Assembly (NCBI RefSeq): GCF_000002995.4
Contig: NW_025062475.1
Span: 930,001 to 994,000, forward strand
Source: Brugia malayi
Taxonomy: Eukaryota > Nematoda > Chromadorea > Rhabditida > Onchocercidae
Length of the DNA stretch: 64,000 bases
Reading direction: 5' to 3'
Of the stretch, positions 25,131 through 36,320 are shown piece by piece. Under the pieces are notes generated by a model. The model had not been told where the DNA came from and did not search any database. It saw only the letters and a list, made by a program, of their open reading frames with translations. The stretch's first letter is position 1, and every line of letters starts with the position of its first letter. A program made the position numbers and the translations under genes.

Positions 25131-25280
25131 TTTTCAAAGCATCTAAATATTGTATGTATGAATGAAAAAAATTTTTTCAAATTAAATTAATTAATTGATA
25201 AAAAATTTTTTCAAATAGTTTTAATTTAATTGAAAAAAAAAAAAAAAAAACGGAAGTGTGGTCGAATTCGGCAGCCTTTG

Positions 25281-25375
25281 ATGCATCGTATTTAGAAGAT
25301 ATTTGTCAAATTGATAAGAATAAGTGGAATACCAAAATTGAAATCATTGAATTTATGAAATATCATACGATGCAT
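25281..25375. other. Hairpin-forming segment (possible small-RNA precursor)
   Basis: Arms ATGCATCGTAT (25281-25291) and ATACGATGCAT (25365-25375) are perfect complements. Just inside, GATATTT (25298-25304) pairs with AAATATC (25358-25364), leaving a 6-nt bulge on the 5' side only. That gives 18 base pairs with a 53-nt loop. No expression evidence. Confidence 0.35.
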
Positions 25376-26378
25376 GCTAAAGACAGACAAGCATATCTGT
25401 TATCATATCAGTAATCAGTGATATCACAACTGTTATCTATCACATTTAATACTGATTGGACTTTAACATTGTATTTCTGTCTTTTTTTTGTATTTATATT
25501 GTTGATTATTGATAATTTAAGTTATCTTATCATTTAACAATATGAACAATTAAAATTTTTTGATTTAAAAAAATTTTTTAAAGATTTAAAAAAAAATTAA
25601 ATAGAAAAAATATTACTTCTTATAACTACAACCAGAAATATAAATTGCAATTAATTTATGAAAAAAAAAAGATGATTAATTTAAAAAAGTATTATATGAC
25701 TGAATGAATCACTTGCTATGAAATTATAATTAAATTTTAAATTTTAAATAATTATTTGAATAATAATTTATTAGGAATAATTTTTAGGATTTAAAGTTTC
25801 ATTTTTACAAAATGTTTTTTTTTTCTTTATTTTAAAGCATTTCATTACTTGACAATTAACTTTTCAAAAATTTATCAAATTAATATAATACTTTTGTAAT
25901 CAAATTATATTATTTATCCTAAAAATGTCATTAAAAGTTAGTGTTAGATGTGAAAAGAAAAAAATTGCTAGCAATAATTAAATTAATTAAATAATTAATT
26001 AATTAATCGCTACTTCATCAAATTCACTTTGCAGTTACAAATTAAATTTTATAATGCTTTCACAGCAGACATCAAAAAAAAAAAATAAATAAATTAGAAT
26101 GAAAAAATTTTATTTTTCAAACATTTAAATTAAACTTTTAGCACTAACAGTTGTGCATTTGCAAATTAATTAATAGCAATTTTACTATAATTTTTGATTT
26201 TCATTTCAAAAAAAAAGAAAAAAAAAAAAACGAAAAGAACATAAAAGAGAAAATAAATTATAAAGAATTTGAATGAAATATAAGAAAAGTTAAAGAATCA
26301 AAAAAAAAAATGTTTTCATTTTTTAAAATCTTTTATGTATACAATTGACTATCAAATAAAATTTAGAAATAATATAAT

Positions 26379-26432
26379 TGCATGCATGCATGCATGCATG
26401 CATGTTTGCATATTATTAGCATGCATGCTATA
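26379..26432. repeat. GCAT tetranucleotide array in the kinase gene's presumed 3' UTR
   Basis: About eight overlapping TGCATG units followed by a second short cluster. The array is self-complementary, so the minus-strand transcript of the kinase gene would also carry UGCAUG repeats 75-130 nt after its stop codon. Confidence 0.85.
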
Positions 26433-26506
26433 CGAGTAAATTTTATAATAGAAAGAATAAAATGAAATTTTAAATATTGCATAATACTAAATTATTTAGC
26501 TAAAAT

Positions 26507-29500
26507 TTATGGTACAAAAATTGTATCATCACGTTTTCGTGTTAATTCTCGTAATCGATAACTGATAAAACATGATTGACCTTGATCACCGATTACAGAT
26601 GCTTTTTGAATAAGACTTGGATTTGTTTGCCATTCGAATGGTGCATTATAATTTAGCTTTAAAATAAATAAATAAATAAAAAGAAAAGAAATTCTGATAT
26701 ACTAAGAATAAATTTAATCTAAAATTTCAATTAAAAATTAGATTTATATTTATTAAGAATGCATTCAAAAAAAAAAAAAACATAATACTAAATCGTATGA
26801 AAAACAAAAAATACTCAAATTTTTACTTTAATAACTTAATTTCAGCGCAATTTAAATTTTAAAATTAAGAAATAAATAATCAATATGAATTATTGCGTTG
26901 AATTAAATATTTTAAAATTAAATGATAATTATTTTTTTTTTTTTTTATATTCATCATTTTTGAATGTTTGTTAGTTTTTTTTTTCCATTTTCATTAAACT
27001 TAAAATTATCATTTGGAAATTAATTTATTAAAATAAATGTTTGAGTAGAAATTGAATAATTAAGAAAAGAAATTTTCCGGGTAATTTAAATTTTGATGTG
27101 TCATAAATTATTATTATTTTCAATTTTAATGTTTCTTTTAATATTTTAAGTTTTTTTTTTTAATTATTTCAATTATTGAAAGTGTAGAATTCAAAGAATT
27201 TGTTTGTTTGTTTGTTTGTTTGTTTTTTTTTTTCACAATTTAATAATTGAAAATGCTTACTTTTAATCTGATAAAAATATTATTAATCAATTTAGAAAAT
27301 TAAAAATCAATTTAGAATATTAGAAAATTAGAAAATGCTTACTTTTAATCTGACAAAAATATTTTTGATCAATTTACGGAAAGTCCGGTAATCCGGTCGT
27401 TCGAAATATCTGCAAAAATTGTAAACTTGAAATATTTTCATTTATAAATAAGTGAAAAACAAAATTGTATGTTTTTTCTTAGATCAAAAAAAACAAAAAT
27501 ATTTTTTTTTTGATTTTAATTAAATCATTAAATTTATTTTATTTATCTGACTTTATATTTGATCTATATTTATTGATCGATTAATTAATGGAATATTTTT
27601 TAATAATGCAAATTTATTACTATAAAAAATTCATTCCAAAATACACTAACAAAATTTTGTTAAATTAAATATAATTTAATTATTAGCAAAATAATTTGTA
27701 AAATTAATTTTTTTAATTTTTTTTTTCCAATTTTCTTTCTCTAAAAAAAAAAAAAAAAATTGAATTTTATATTAAAATAATTACTTTATATTATCAATCA
27801 TTTCTAATATTTTATCAAATTCTTCTGGTACTCCCTTAAGTAATTCATATCGTCCATTAAATCTCGCATAACGTTTCCATTCGCCAATTAATAAATAATC
27901 TTCTCGAACATCTGCATTTGCCCATGGAAGTGGACCTAAATAATTTTTTGAGTTATTGATTTTAAATTATTGAATTTTTTTTAAAAATAATTTTTTGAAT
28001 TATTGATTTTAAATTATTGATAAAATTATGAAATTATGAATTTAAAAAATTATTGATTTTTTATAATCTTTAATCTTAATTGTATAAGTTTTATCGTTAC
28101 TTAAAATTTATATGAAAAAAAAAAAAAAAAAAAAAGTGTACTATTTTAAAATGATAATACTAATAATCGAAATAACGCCAATATTATTCTTTCAGAAAAT
28201 TATTTATTATTTTTTAAAATGTTGTTTAAGAAATTAAATTGTAAAAATTTCATATAATATATGCATTACTTATATGAAATGAATTACGTAGAAAGATAAG
28301 TAATAAAATTTTGAAAAAAAGGATATATTTTTATACTTAGCGTTACTTTTAAGAAATTTATTTAGAATTCGCATATGGATGAACTTATATAATTGTTAGA
28401 TTTTATATTAGTTATTACTATTTTTTATAATTATTAGATTTAATGTTAATTATTATTACTATAATTATTATATTTATAATAGTTATTATTAATTTTTTAT
28501 TTATTAGATTTTGTGTTAGTTATTATTAATTTTTTATTTATTAGATTTTATATTAATTATTATTACTATAGTTATTATACTTCATATTAGTTATTATTAA
28601 TTTTTTTATTTATTAGATTTTGTGTTAGTTACTATTAATTTTTATAATTATTATATGTTATATTAGTTATTATTACTTTTTATAATTATTATATTTTATA
28701 TTAGTTATTACTAATTTTCACAATTATTATATTTTATATTAGTTATTATTAATTTTTATAATTATTATATATTATAATGGTTATTATTACTTTTCGTAAT
28801 TATCAGATTTTATATTACACAAAGATTACTGATTAATTATATTGATAATATATGTATACTTTAAATATAATTCTGTTAGAAAAAAAAAAAGTGACTGACA
28901 CGTACAATTTGTTATTGTTTACGTAAGTGAAAAATAAAAAAAAATAAACAATACGTGAAAATTAGGTATACTTTTACCTTTAATAAACTCACAAACCATA
29001 TAAAACCATGATTCAATATCATCTTTTCGGCACTGATCTTTAAATGCATGCGCTGCTAACGATGAGTAATAAATTGATCCAATAAGTGCTGCTGAACTAC
29101 GTGGCTGATAAAATTTACCACTTTTATCTCTTAAATTATACTTAATAAACTAATCAATAATTTAATTCTTAATTTTACATAATTAATTTTAAAGTTAAAT
29201 TTTACAAAAATATTCTTTGTTATATTTTTTTTTTCCTTTTTTTGTTTCTTTTTCAAATTTATTTTAATTTAATATAATATTAGAATTCATTTAACATAAT
29301 TCAAAATAATTCATACATTTTTTTTTTGCATTTAAATTAGAGCAATATTTTTATGGATGCAAAATGCATATAATATAACAATTAATATATTTTTAATGAA
29401 TTTTTAACAATTAATATATATATTTTTTAATGTTATAATTAATATATTTTAATTTTAAATAATCAAATGTAAGTGATGAAACCAATGATAATTAATCATA

Positions 29501-30846
29501 TTTACCTGAATAATTAATCATAATTACCTGAATCGTCTAGCAAATCCAAAATCAAGAATGTAAACAGTTTGATTATCATCTTTTAAACCAATTGCAAAAT
29601 TATTTGCTTTAATATCACGTGAAAGCCAACCCGTATCATGTAATGTTTCAATTCGATCTAATGTTTGTATGCTAAGACGAAGTGCCGTTGTTAAAGTAAA
29701 TCTAAATTTTATTAAAATTTTTATACTTTAGTTAAATGGTTTTGAATTTTTTTCTTTTACTTAAAAATTAAATTAACTATTAATTAAATTTAATCTTATC
29801 TCTTTTTTTTTTCCAAAAAAAAAACTAAAGTATTACTTTTTGCCTGGTAAACAACGACGTAATTTATCCAAATCTGGTCCAAGAAGTTGCATGATAACGT
29901 ATTTAATTTGATTGGTACGTCCCTGATCAATTAATTGTGGAATACCAATCGTTTTAGTATTTTGAAATTCACGTAGTACAAAAACGTCTAATTTTAGCAC
30001 TGATCTAAAAATAAACAATTATTTAAATTTGAATAAATATTCTCTCATAGCTAGCAATAAAATGATCACGTGATCACGTGAACTTTTGACCTCTTTATGT
30101 GCTTTTTATTAATCTGTCAGCTAATAATCATTTTGTTATAATGTTAATTCAATTGTTTAATTATAAATTACTATTGATTTTATTTTATAGTCAATATTCT
30201 TTTATTTTTAAAATTTACAGAAATATAAGAAACTTTTTAAATTTAAACTTTTTTATAATTTAAAAAATAAAATTTAAAGTATGTAAGCTTATAATAACAA
30301 AATATTTTCTATCATAGAAATGAAATATATTTTTCATTTTTTATCTTTCATATCTTTTTCTTTTTACATATGCAATTTTATTAAAGTATTAAAAAAAAAA
30401 AAAAAATTATAAAAAAAATTTTTTTATAACTATAAAATTAAAATAATTGAAAATTAAAACACTGTAAATGAAAGTTTATCTTATTAAAATGATAAAAAAA
30501 AAAAAAACAAAAATTGATAAGATAAAATAAAAGTTTTTGTTTTTCTTTTCTTAATTGAAATATTATTTCAAATAAATTTAAGATTTTTGCTCTCTCTCTC
30601 TCTCTTTTTTTTTTTTTTTTTATTAACTAAAATTATTATCAAATTATTTAGATACCTTTGTGGATCGTTTGTTTTCTCAATTTTCATCGCATATCGTTCA
30701 TTTCCATTAAATTCTTTAACAATCATTACCTCACTAAATGGTCCAAACCAAATTTGCTTCAATATTTTATACTTTTTGCCATGATGAGTGAAAATTTGAC
30801 CCGGCCGTAAAGTTGATGATAATTCGTCACTCATATCAATTACCAT
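26507..30846 (-). CDS. Divergent casein kinase 1-like protein kinase (CK1/TTBK-like)
   Basis: Protein kinase of the CK1 group, which is greatly expanded in nematodes. Seven exons: 30846-30656, 30004-29837, 29701-29528, 29129-28978, 27935-27785, 27409-27343, 26656-26507, giving about 350 residues. Visible motifs: AMKIE with the ATP lysine (K55); FGPFSEV in place of the glycine-rich loop, keeping one of three glycines; LSRDIKANN (catalytic Asp about 149, HRD changed to SRD); LDFGFARRF (DFG Asp about 170); and SIYYSSLAAH, ESWFYMVCEF and LPWAN typical of CK1/TTBK. The lysine, catalytic Asp, Asn and DFG remain, so activity is possible despite the degenerate loop. Exon 4 uses the third available acceptor (TTTAAG/AGATAAA); earlier ones shift the frame. 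The start follows CTAAAG by 5 nt. It diverges from the receptor-domain gene at 32 kb. Substrate and tissue cannot be inferred. Confidence 0.85.
27259..27300 (-). pseudogene. Partial duplicate of kinase exon 6 with its donor site
   Basis: In intron 6 a fragment repeats the last 33 coding nt of exon 6 plus the donor: it would read KLINNIFIRLK against KLIKNIFVRLK in the true exon, followed by the same GTAAGCAT. There is no acceptor before it, so it appears to be an inert exon relic. Confidence 0.65.
29476..29528 (-). repeat. Duplicated 22-bp donor-site segment at kinase exon 3
   Basis: On the minus strand TTCAGGTAATTATGATTAAT is followed immediately by TTCAGGTAAATATGATTAAT, giving two donors 22 nt apart. 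Use of the second would add an in-frame TAA. Confidence 0.8.
30066..30081. promoter_or_regulatory. Two abutting TCACGTGA palindromes (E-box/CLEAR-like)
   Basis: TCACGTGATCACGTGA lies in kinase intron 1. CACGTG flanked by T/A is the core bound by bHLH-leucine-zipper factors of the TFEB/HLH-30 and Myc/Mxl type. Two perfect copies in a row in DNA this AT-rich are unlikely by chance, but function is inferred. Confidence 0.4.
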
Positions 30847-32054
30847 CAACGCTTTAGTAAAAATAAAAATTAAAATTTCATGTTTCCATTTTTTTTTTTT
30901 TTCATTCATTATTAGCATTCAAATTTTACGCTAATATTACTTTTATCAATAAAAATTGATTGATTTATTGGTAATCTTGATCAATAATTATTTGCTATTA
31001 AATAATTGAATTAATTAATAAAAAAGAAATTATGAAAAAAAACTTAATTATTAATTATTTCAAGCAAAAATCCTCTATGACATTATTTTTGTTAATTAAT
31101 ACAATTTCAAAAATTTCAAAAGCAAATAAACATTAAAGTAAGTATTATTTTGTGAGTAAACATTAACACAATTAAAACAACCATACCGCATGCAATTAAT
31201 ATTTTTTTCACGAAAACAATCGCATATTGGTAGAAAAGAATTAAATATTTGAAAATTTATTTAAAAAGAATAAAAAAAGAAAAAAATTTGCTTTATTATT
31301 CATTTTATTAATATTCAAAATTTTATTGAATATTGTATATGAGAAAATAAAATAAGAAATAAATATTAAATTGATCTAATCAATAGTAATTAATGCAATT
31401 ATTATTTTTTTTTTTTGATCTTTTTATTTATTTTATTTATATTTTTATCGATTTCTTTTTTTTTTTCAAAATGATTATTTTCATATAATTTCTAATATAT
31501 TTACAATATATTACCTATAAAAAAGAAGAAAATATTATTATAATCATAAAAAAAAGAAAAAATCAATAATCAATATTTGATTTTTAAATCATTCACTTAT
31601 TATTTCATTTTATTTTTTTTTTTCAAATTTCTTGCTTTATTTTTCACGTTTTGAAAAAAATTCACTTCACAATTAAATCAAATAATAAAAAAAAAAATTT
31701 TTTTCAAATGAATTTTATTCAAAATTATTAATGATAAGTTTAAAATGAATAAAAAAAATTTTTAACAAATAAATAATACAAAAAAAAATTAAAAAATCTA
31801 AAACTATTTTTTTTTTTTTTTTTGTTAAATTTGATTTATTGTAGTAAGAAATGAGTGAAATAAAAAAATAATTTTGAATTTAGCAACAAAAAAAGTTTTC
31901 CTCAAACATTTTAGTTTAGTGTAAAGTAAACTAAAATGATAAAATCTTATCACATTCATCCATCCAATGAATCAATCTTTTTCCACTAAAGATTTGAAAA
32001 GTTTGAAATGAACTAAAATCTATTTCTCATTTCTAATTTTTCTAGCACTAAAAG
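30847..32054. promoter_or_regulatory. Presumed divergent promoter of the kinase and receptor-domain genes
   Basis: About 1.2 kb of very AT-rich DNA with many A/T runs separates the divergent start codons. No specific element recognised. Confidence 0.35.
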
Positions 32055-34848
32055 ATGTTTTTGTGTATTTTTTCATTTCTTATCCTTCAGCATGTAAATA
32101 CATTTGATAGTTCCGGTAATGATGCTGAATTGGTATGTTACTTTTGCGCCAAATTTTTTTTTTTTTTTTTTTAAAGCTTATAAAATTTTGCTATTTAAGT
32201 ATAAAATAGCAGGTTACTTTCAAATTCCTCTAATTTCTTCCTTTTTTTTTTCTTTTTTTTTTTTTGTTTACAAAAATTAATTAAGATTTTTATTCATAAA
32301 GTTCATTTTTTTTTAAAAAAAATATTTTAAGTGGAATAAAAAATATATATATATTAAAAAATATCTTATATCTTGTAAAAAAAACAAAATATCTTAAGTT
32401 TTTTTATTAATCTTAACATTTGCTATCAATTTTTCTTTTGTTTGCAAAATATTTAATACTAAATGTTGGAAAAAATATTTTATTGAATTATTAAATATTA
32501 TGATAAGATAAATGATAAATATTATTAAATATTAATTATTAAAAACAAAATATCTAGATTTTTTTCTTGATTACTTTTTAAAATTTTTAGAATTGTAACT
32601 TTTTAACTAGTAATGTGAAGTAAGAAAGTTATTTCAAACTATAAAATGAATACTGTTTAAATGAAATGAAATAAAGCCTTGTATTGCAATACCGGAAGCT
32701 ATAATTGCAAATGATAGGAACCGGATTGCTGAATATGCTTAAATTCCATCATTTTTTTTTATTATTTACTTTCTTTTTTATTTAGAAAAGTAAACATTTT
32801 ATTTTTCAGGAATTAGATGAGTCACATAAAACACCGATTACAATTGATACAGTAAATAGTTTATTGAGGAAATTTGCATACAAATCTTTTAATGTGACAT
32901 TCCAGGTGTTTATTTATTTTCAAGATTAATTAATTTTTAATAGAAATAAACAATTTAAAAGTGACCAAAGGTTAGTGAGAATGAAATGTTTATTTTTTTG
33001 CTTTTTTTTTTTTTTACACCTTTCTCTATTAATGAAAATAAAAATTTTCACACTTTTAAAACAGTAATGTTAATGCATTTCAAAACTTCTGTAACTTTTT
33101 TCTTTTTCTCCTTTCAGTTAATAAATATTTTAATTAAGCATATTAAAATTTGTAAAAATTTTCAGCTTGAAATTATGCGTGCTCTTGAAATGATAAATCG
33201 TGGTCGTTTAGAGTTGACAATTTGGTCACATGAATATTGGACAATTCCAGAGCTATCCATCGCTAATAAATTATGGCAATATCAAAATTTTTTAAAAATT
33301 CATTTAAATTCACGATCAGAGCTGAAATTTTCACCAGAAATAATTTTCAAAAATGCACTTTATTTCAAGGAACATTGGACACCATTACTAAATACTATTT
33401 TAGAAATTAATAGTAACGGTGATATTGGATTACATTCATTGTATACAATGGATATACCATGTACCAAAATTATTCCAACCAAATCAGTAATTATTATTTT
33501 CAATTCTCTTTTTTTTTTTTTTTTTTATTTAGAATTAATTAAAAAATATTTGATAATTTTTTGTGCTTATTTTTTGCAAGTAAATTATCAAAAGAAGGAA
33601 AGAAATGGAGAAGAAAAAATTTTTTTTATTAATTAAAATTTAATTTTTGTCTATATCATAAAAATTTTATAGTAATAGTTGAAATTTAAATGAAGTAGAT
33701 AAATATAAAATATTATTATACTTTTTTTTTTCAATAATTCAGTATTTTTTTTAACAGCAAAAATAAGTAATGAAAATGAAATTTTAATTTTAATTAATTT
33801 CACTTTTCCTTTCTCTTTCCTATGCTATCGTAAATAAACAAAGACATCGCTAAAATATTTATATTTAGCTAATTAATTATATCAACGAATATAAATTTAG
33901 TTATTCGATTTCTAGAATATCATTAAAATCTTCTTTTTTTAATGCTTTGAAAAATTTTTGATAAAAATAATTTTTAGAAATGTATCAAATATGAATTATG
34001 TGGAATAGAAATTACGGAAAATCAAGATTACGGTAATGTCGATACAGTATGCGAACTTCATTACGGTAGTCTAATTCATGACAGTACTAAAATGCATCTT
34101 AATTGGGCATCTAATAATGTTCCGGAAGCAAATTTGCCATGTTCTATTGAATTAATGCCATATTGTATTATCAAAAAAATTCGATTATCTAAAAAACAAA
34201 TTGTATGTTTTCATTTTTTTTAATTATTTTTTGTTTTTTTTTTTTGAATTTAATTTTGATTTTAGATTAATTTATTTATGAAAAGAAATGTTATTTTTAT
34301 GATAATTTTTATAATCAGCAAATATTATAAAGCTATTAAAATTATTTTGTAATTAGTTCTACCAATTAAAATATTATTATTTATTATAAAATTATTTATT
34401 CAATATTAATTTATTATTTGTTATATTTAAAAAAAAATTTTTTTCAACCATAGTTTTTGTGTTTGAATTTTTTTCCACTTTTTTTGGTTAAATTTAAAAT
34501 TTTGTCACCATATTTTTTATTAGTATTAAAATGTTTTCAAGTTTACTATTTTCATAGTTGGGCAATTAATTTTAAGCATTTAAGCTTTTAAGTCTTTTTT
34601 TTTCTCATTAGAAGTTTTTCAAATTATTCTTTTGAATTTCATACATTCAAATTAAAGTTATATAATTAAATTTTTTTTGATATTTTTTTAATTAAATTTT
34701 TTAATATTTATATAAACATATATAAATTTATGCCAATTAAATTTTTATACTTTTTTCTTTATTTCAGACATTTCTTGGTGAGAAATACGATGAATTAACC
34801 GCATGTTTTCTACTTAGTTTTTCAACTAAACATTATACAGCAACTTGA
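32055..34848 (+). CDS. Secreted Cys-loop receptor ligand-binding domain without transmembrane helices
   Basis: Five exons, 32055-32132, 32810-32905, 33166-33486, 33978-34202 and 34768-34848, encode about 266 residues. Residues 1-17 form a signal peptide (MFLCIFSFLILQHVNTF). The rest resembles the extracellular domain of pentameric ligand-gated channels: RLELTIWSHEYW (strand like L-x-V-W-x-x-x-W), FSPEIIFKNAL (family W-x-P-D-I-x-x-x-N), GDIGLHSLYTMDIPC, a Cys-containing stretch ending VCELHYGSL (family Q-x-C-x-L-x-F-G-S), and a terminal FLLSFSTKHYTAT aligning with the strand just before M1. The stop codon follows at once and no hydrophobic helix is encoded downstream before the next gene. The candidate Cys-loop has 16 residues between cysteines instead of 13 and lacks the FPxD core. 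It could be a secreted binding protein, a dominant-negative subunit, or a decayed channel gene. A TTTTTCTAG acceptor lies 9 nt before the ATG. Confidence 0.7.
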
Positions 34849-36320
34849 AGGAGAGAGAGAGAGAGAGAGAGAATAAGAAAGAGAGAAAAGAGTAAAATTC
34901 AAACATTTGTTGCTATTGTTGTTACTGTTATTGTTTCATCATTTTGTTTGTATTTGCAAGCAAAGATATTATTGAGTTATGCATCGTTCATCAAAATAAA
35001 CAGAGTAAATATTTGTTTATTCGAGAATTTGATATGATCATTTAAATAATCGATATAAACAGTTGATAATTTCAAATTGAGTTTGAACTAAAAGATTCCC
35101 CTTAAATGATTAAATGAAACAATTCAGCTAATTATATAAGCTAATTTATTGAAAATAGAATTTTTCGGTGCAAAAAAACGAAAATTTTTTTTTCTTCATT
35201 TTCTCATTTTTTTCAATTTTTCATTTTACTAGTAAAAAATTATTAAGCTTTTGAAATGTATCATGTGTAAATATAATAAGCATTGCAGCCGTAATTGAGC
35301 TACGTAACGTGACGTACGTCATAAAATATGAAATAATCAAAAATTCATATTTCATTTTTTTTTTTTTATGAAAATTAGTAATTCTTACAGATTATTAGAT
35401 GGTAATTAAATTTATAAATTATTTGAAATGTCTTTTTTTTTTCGGTTTTTCTTTATGTGAATGCTCTAAGGAAGAAAATAATCAAAAAATTCTTTGTTGA
35501 ATACATTTACTAAGTAAATAAAAATAAAAAATTTATTCGTACTAATTATGTAGAAACTTTGCTTTTTAAAACGAAAAATTTATTTTTGAAGCAAATATTT
35601 AACATTGTAAACAAAATATTTGTTCATTTACTTTATTTGCAAATTTAATAAATTAAAAAATAAAGAAAGAAAATAAAAATAAAATATTGAAAATGCAATC
35701 ATATTTAACTCAATTTTACCTTTTTTTCTCTCAATTATTTTTTTTTATTTAAATCATCAATTTGAAATAAAAATCATTTATATTTATATAGTAGAAGAAA
35801 TTGTATATGAAAATCTGATTTAAATTTTTTCTCATTTTTCACTTCTTTTTTCCATTATCAGTTTGAAATAATTTTCAGTTATTAGTTTTACAAAAATTAT
35901 CAGTTTTATAAATTTTTATCAGTTTTACGAACAAAAAAAGAAATTGATTAGTTTTTTTTGTGGTTGTCTGTAATATTTCATAGCGAAATACAATGAAATA
36001 TACATTAATGAATTTTGTTTATTTAAAAAAAGTAATCTATCGATGAATTTTCATCCTATCAATGATTACTTATCATCATATCAAATTACCGTAACTTTTT
36101 CTTTTCGATCAATATTACTGCAAATGAGAAAAGACCACCTACCCACCCATTCATTCATTACTTTAAAATCATTTAATAGAAAAAAGCTATTTGACAAATT
36201 TAAATACTAATTAAATTTGCTATTATTCCTGCTACGGTACGTTACAGTAACGTTATTGTTATTATTGTTTGTTTGTTTGTTTGTTTGTTTATTTTATTTG
36301 ATTTACGTTTAATTCGAATA
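34849..36320. other. Spacer between receptor-domain gene and channel gene
   Basis: It begins with a GA dinucleotide tract directly after the stop (34850-34873) and has an AATAAA at 34995-35000. A bZIP-type palindrome TGACGTACGTCA lies at 35310-35321, a 15-bp palindrome at 36239-36253 and a GTTT run at 36268-36290. No transmembrane-coding exon was found in any frame. Confidence 0.6.
34995..35000 (+). terminator. Poly(A) signal AATAAA of the receptor-domain gene
   Basis: AATAAA about 150 nt after the stop codon at 34,848; it supports the gene ending without membrane helices. Confidence 0.5.

Larger units (their letters stand above)
23914..26506. other. Gene desert between convergent genes
   Basis: No coding signal. 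It contains a CT tract (24726-24768), a GC-richer island with inverted repeats (about 24940-25130), a hairpin-forming segment (25281-25375) and a GCAT run (26379-26432) just beyond the kinase gene's stop codon. The rest is A/T homopolymer DNA. Confidence 0.6.

Noticed and set aside
34849..36320. Search for transmembrane exons that would extend the receptor-domain gene
   Set aside because: No hydrophobic exon with splice sites was seen in the three plus frames before the next gene's signal peptide.
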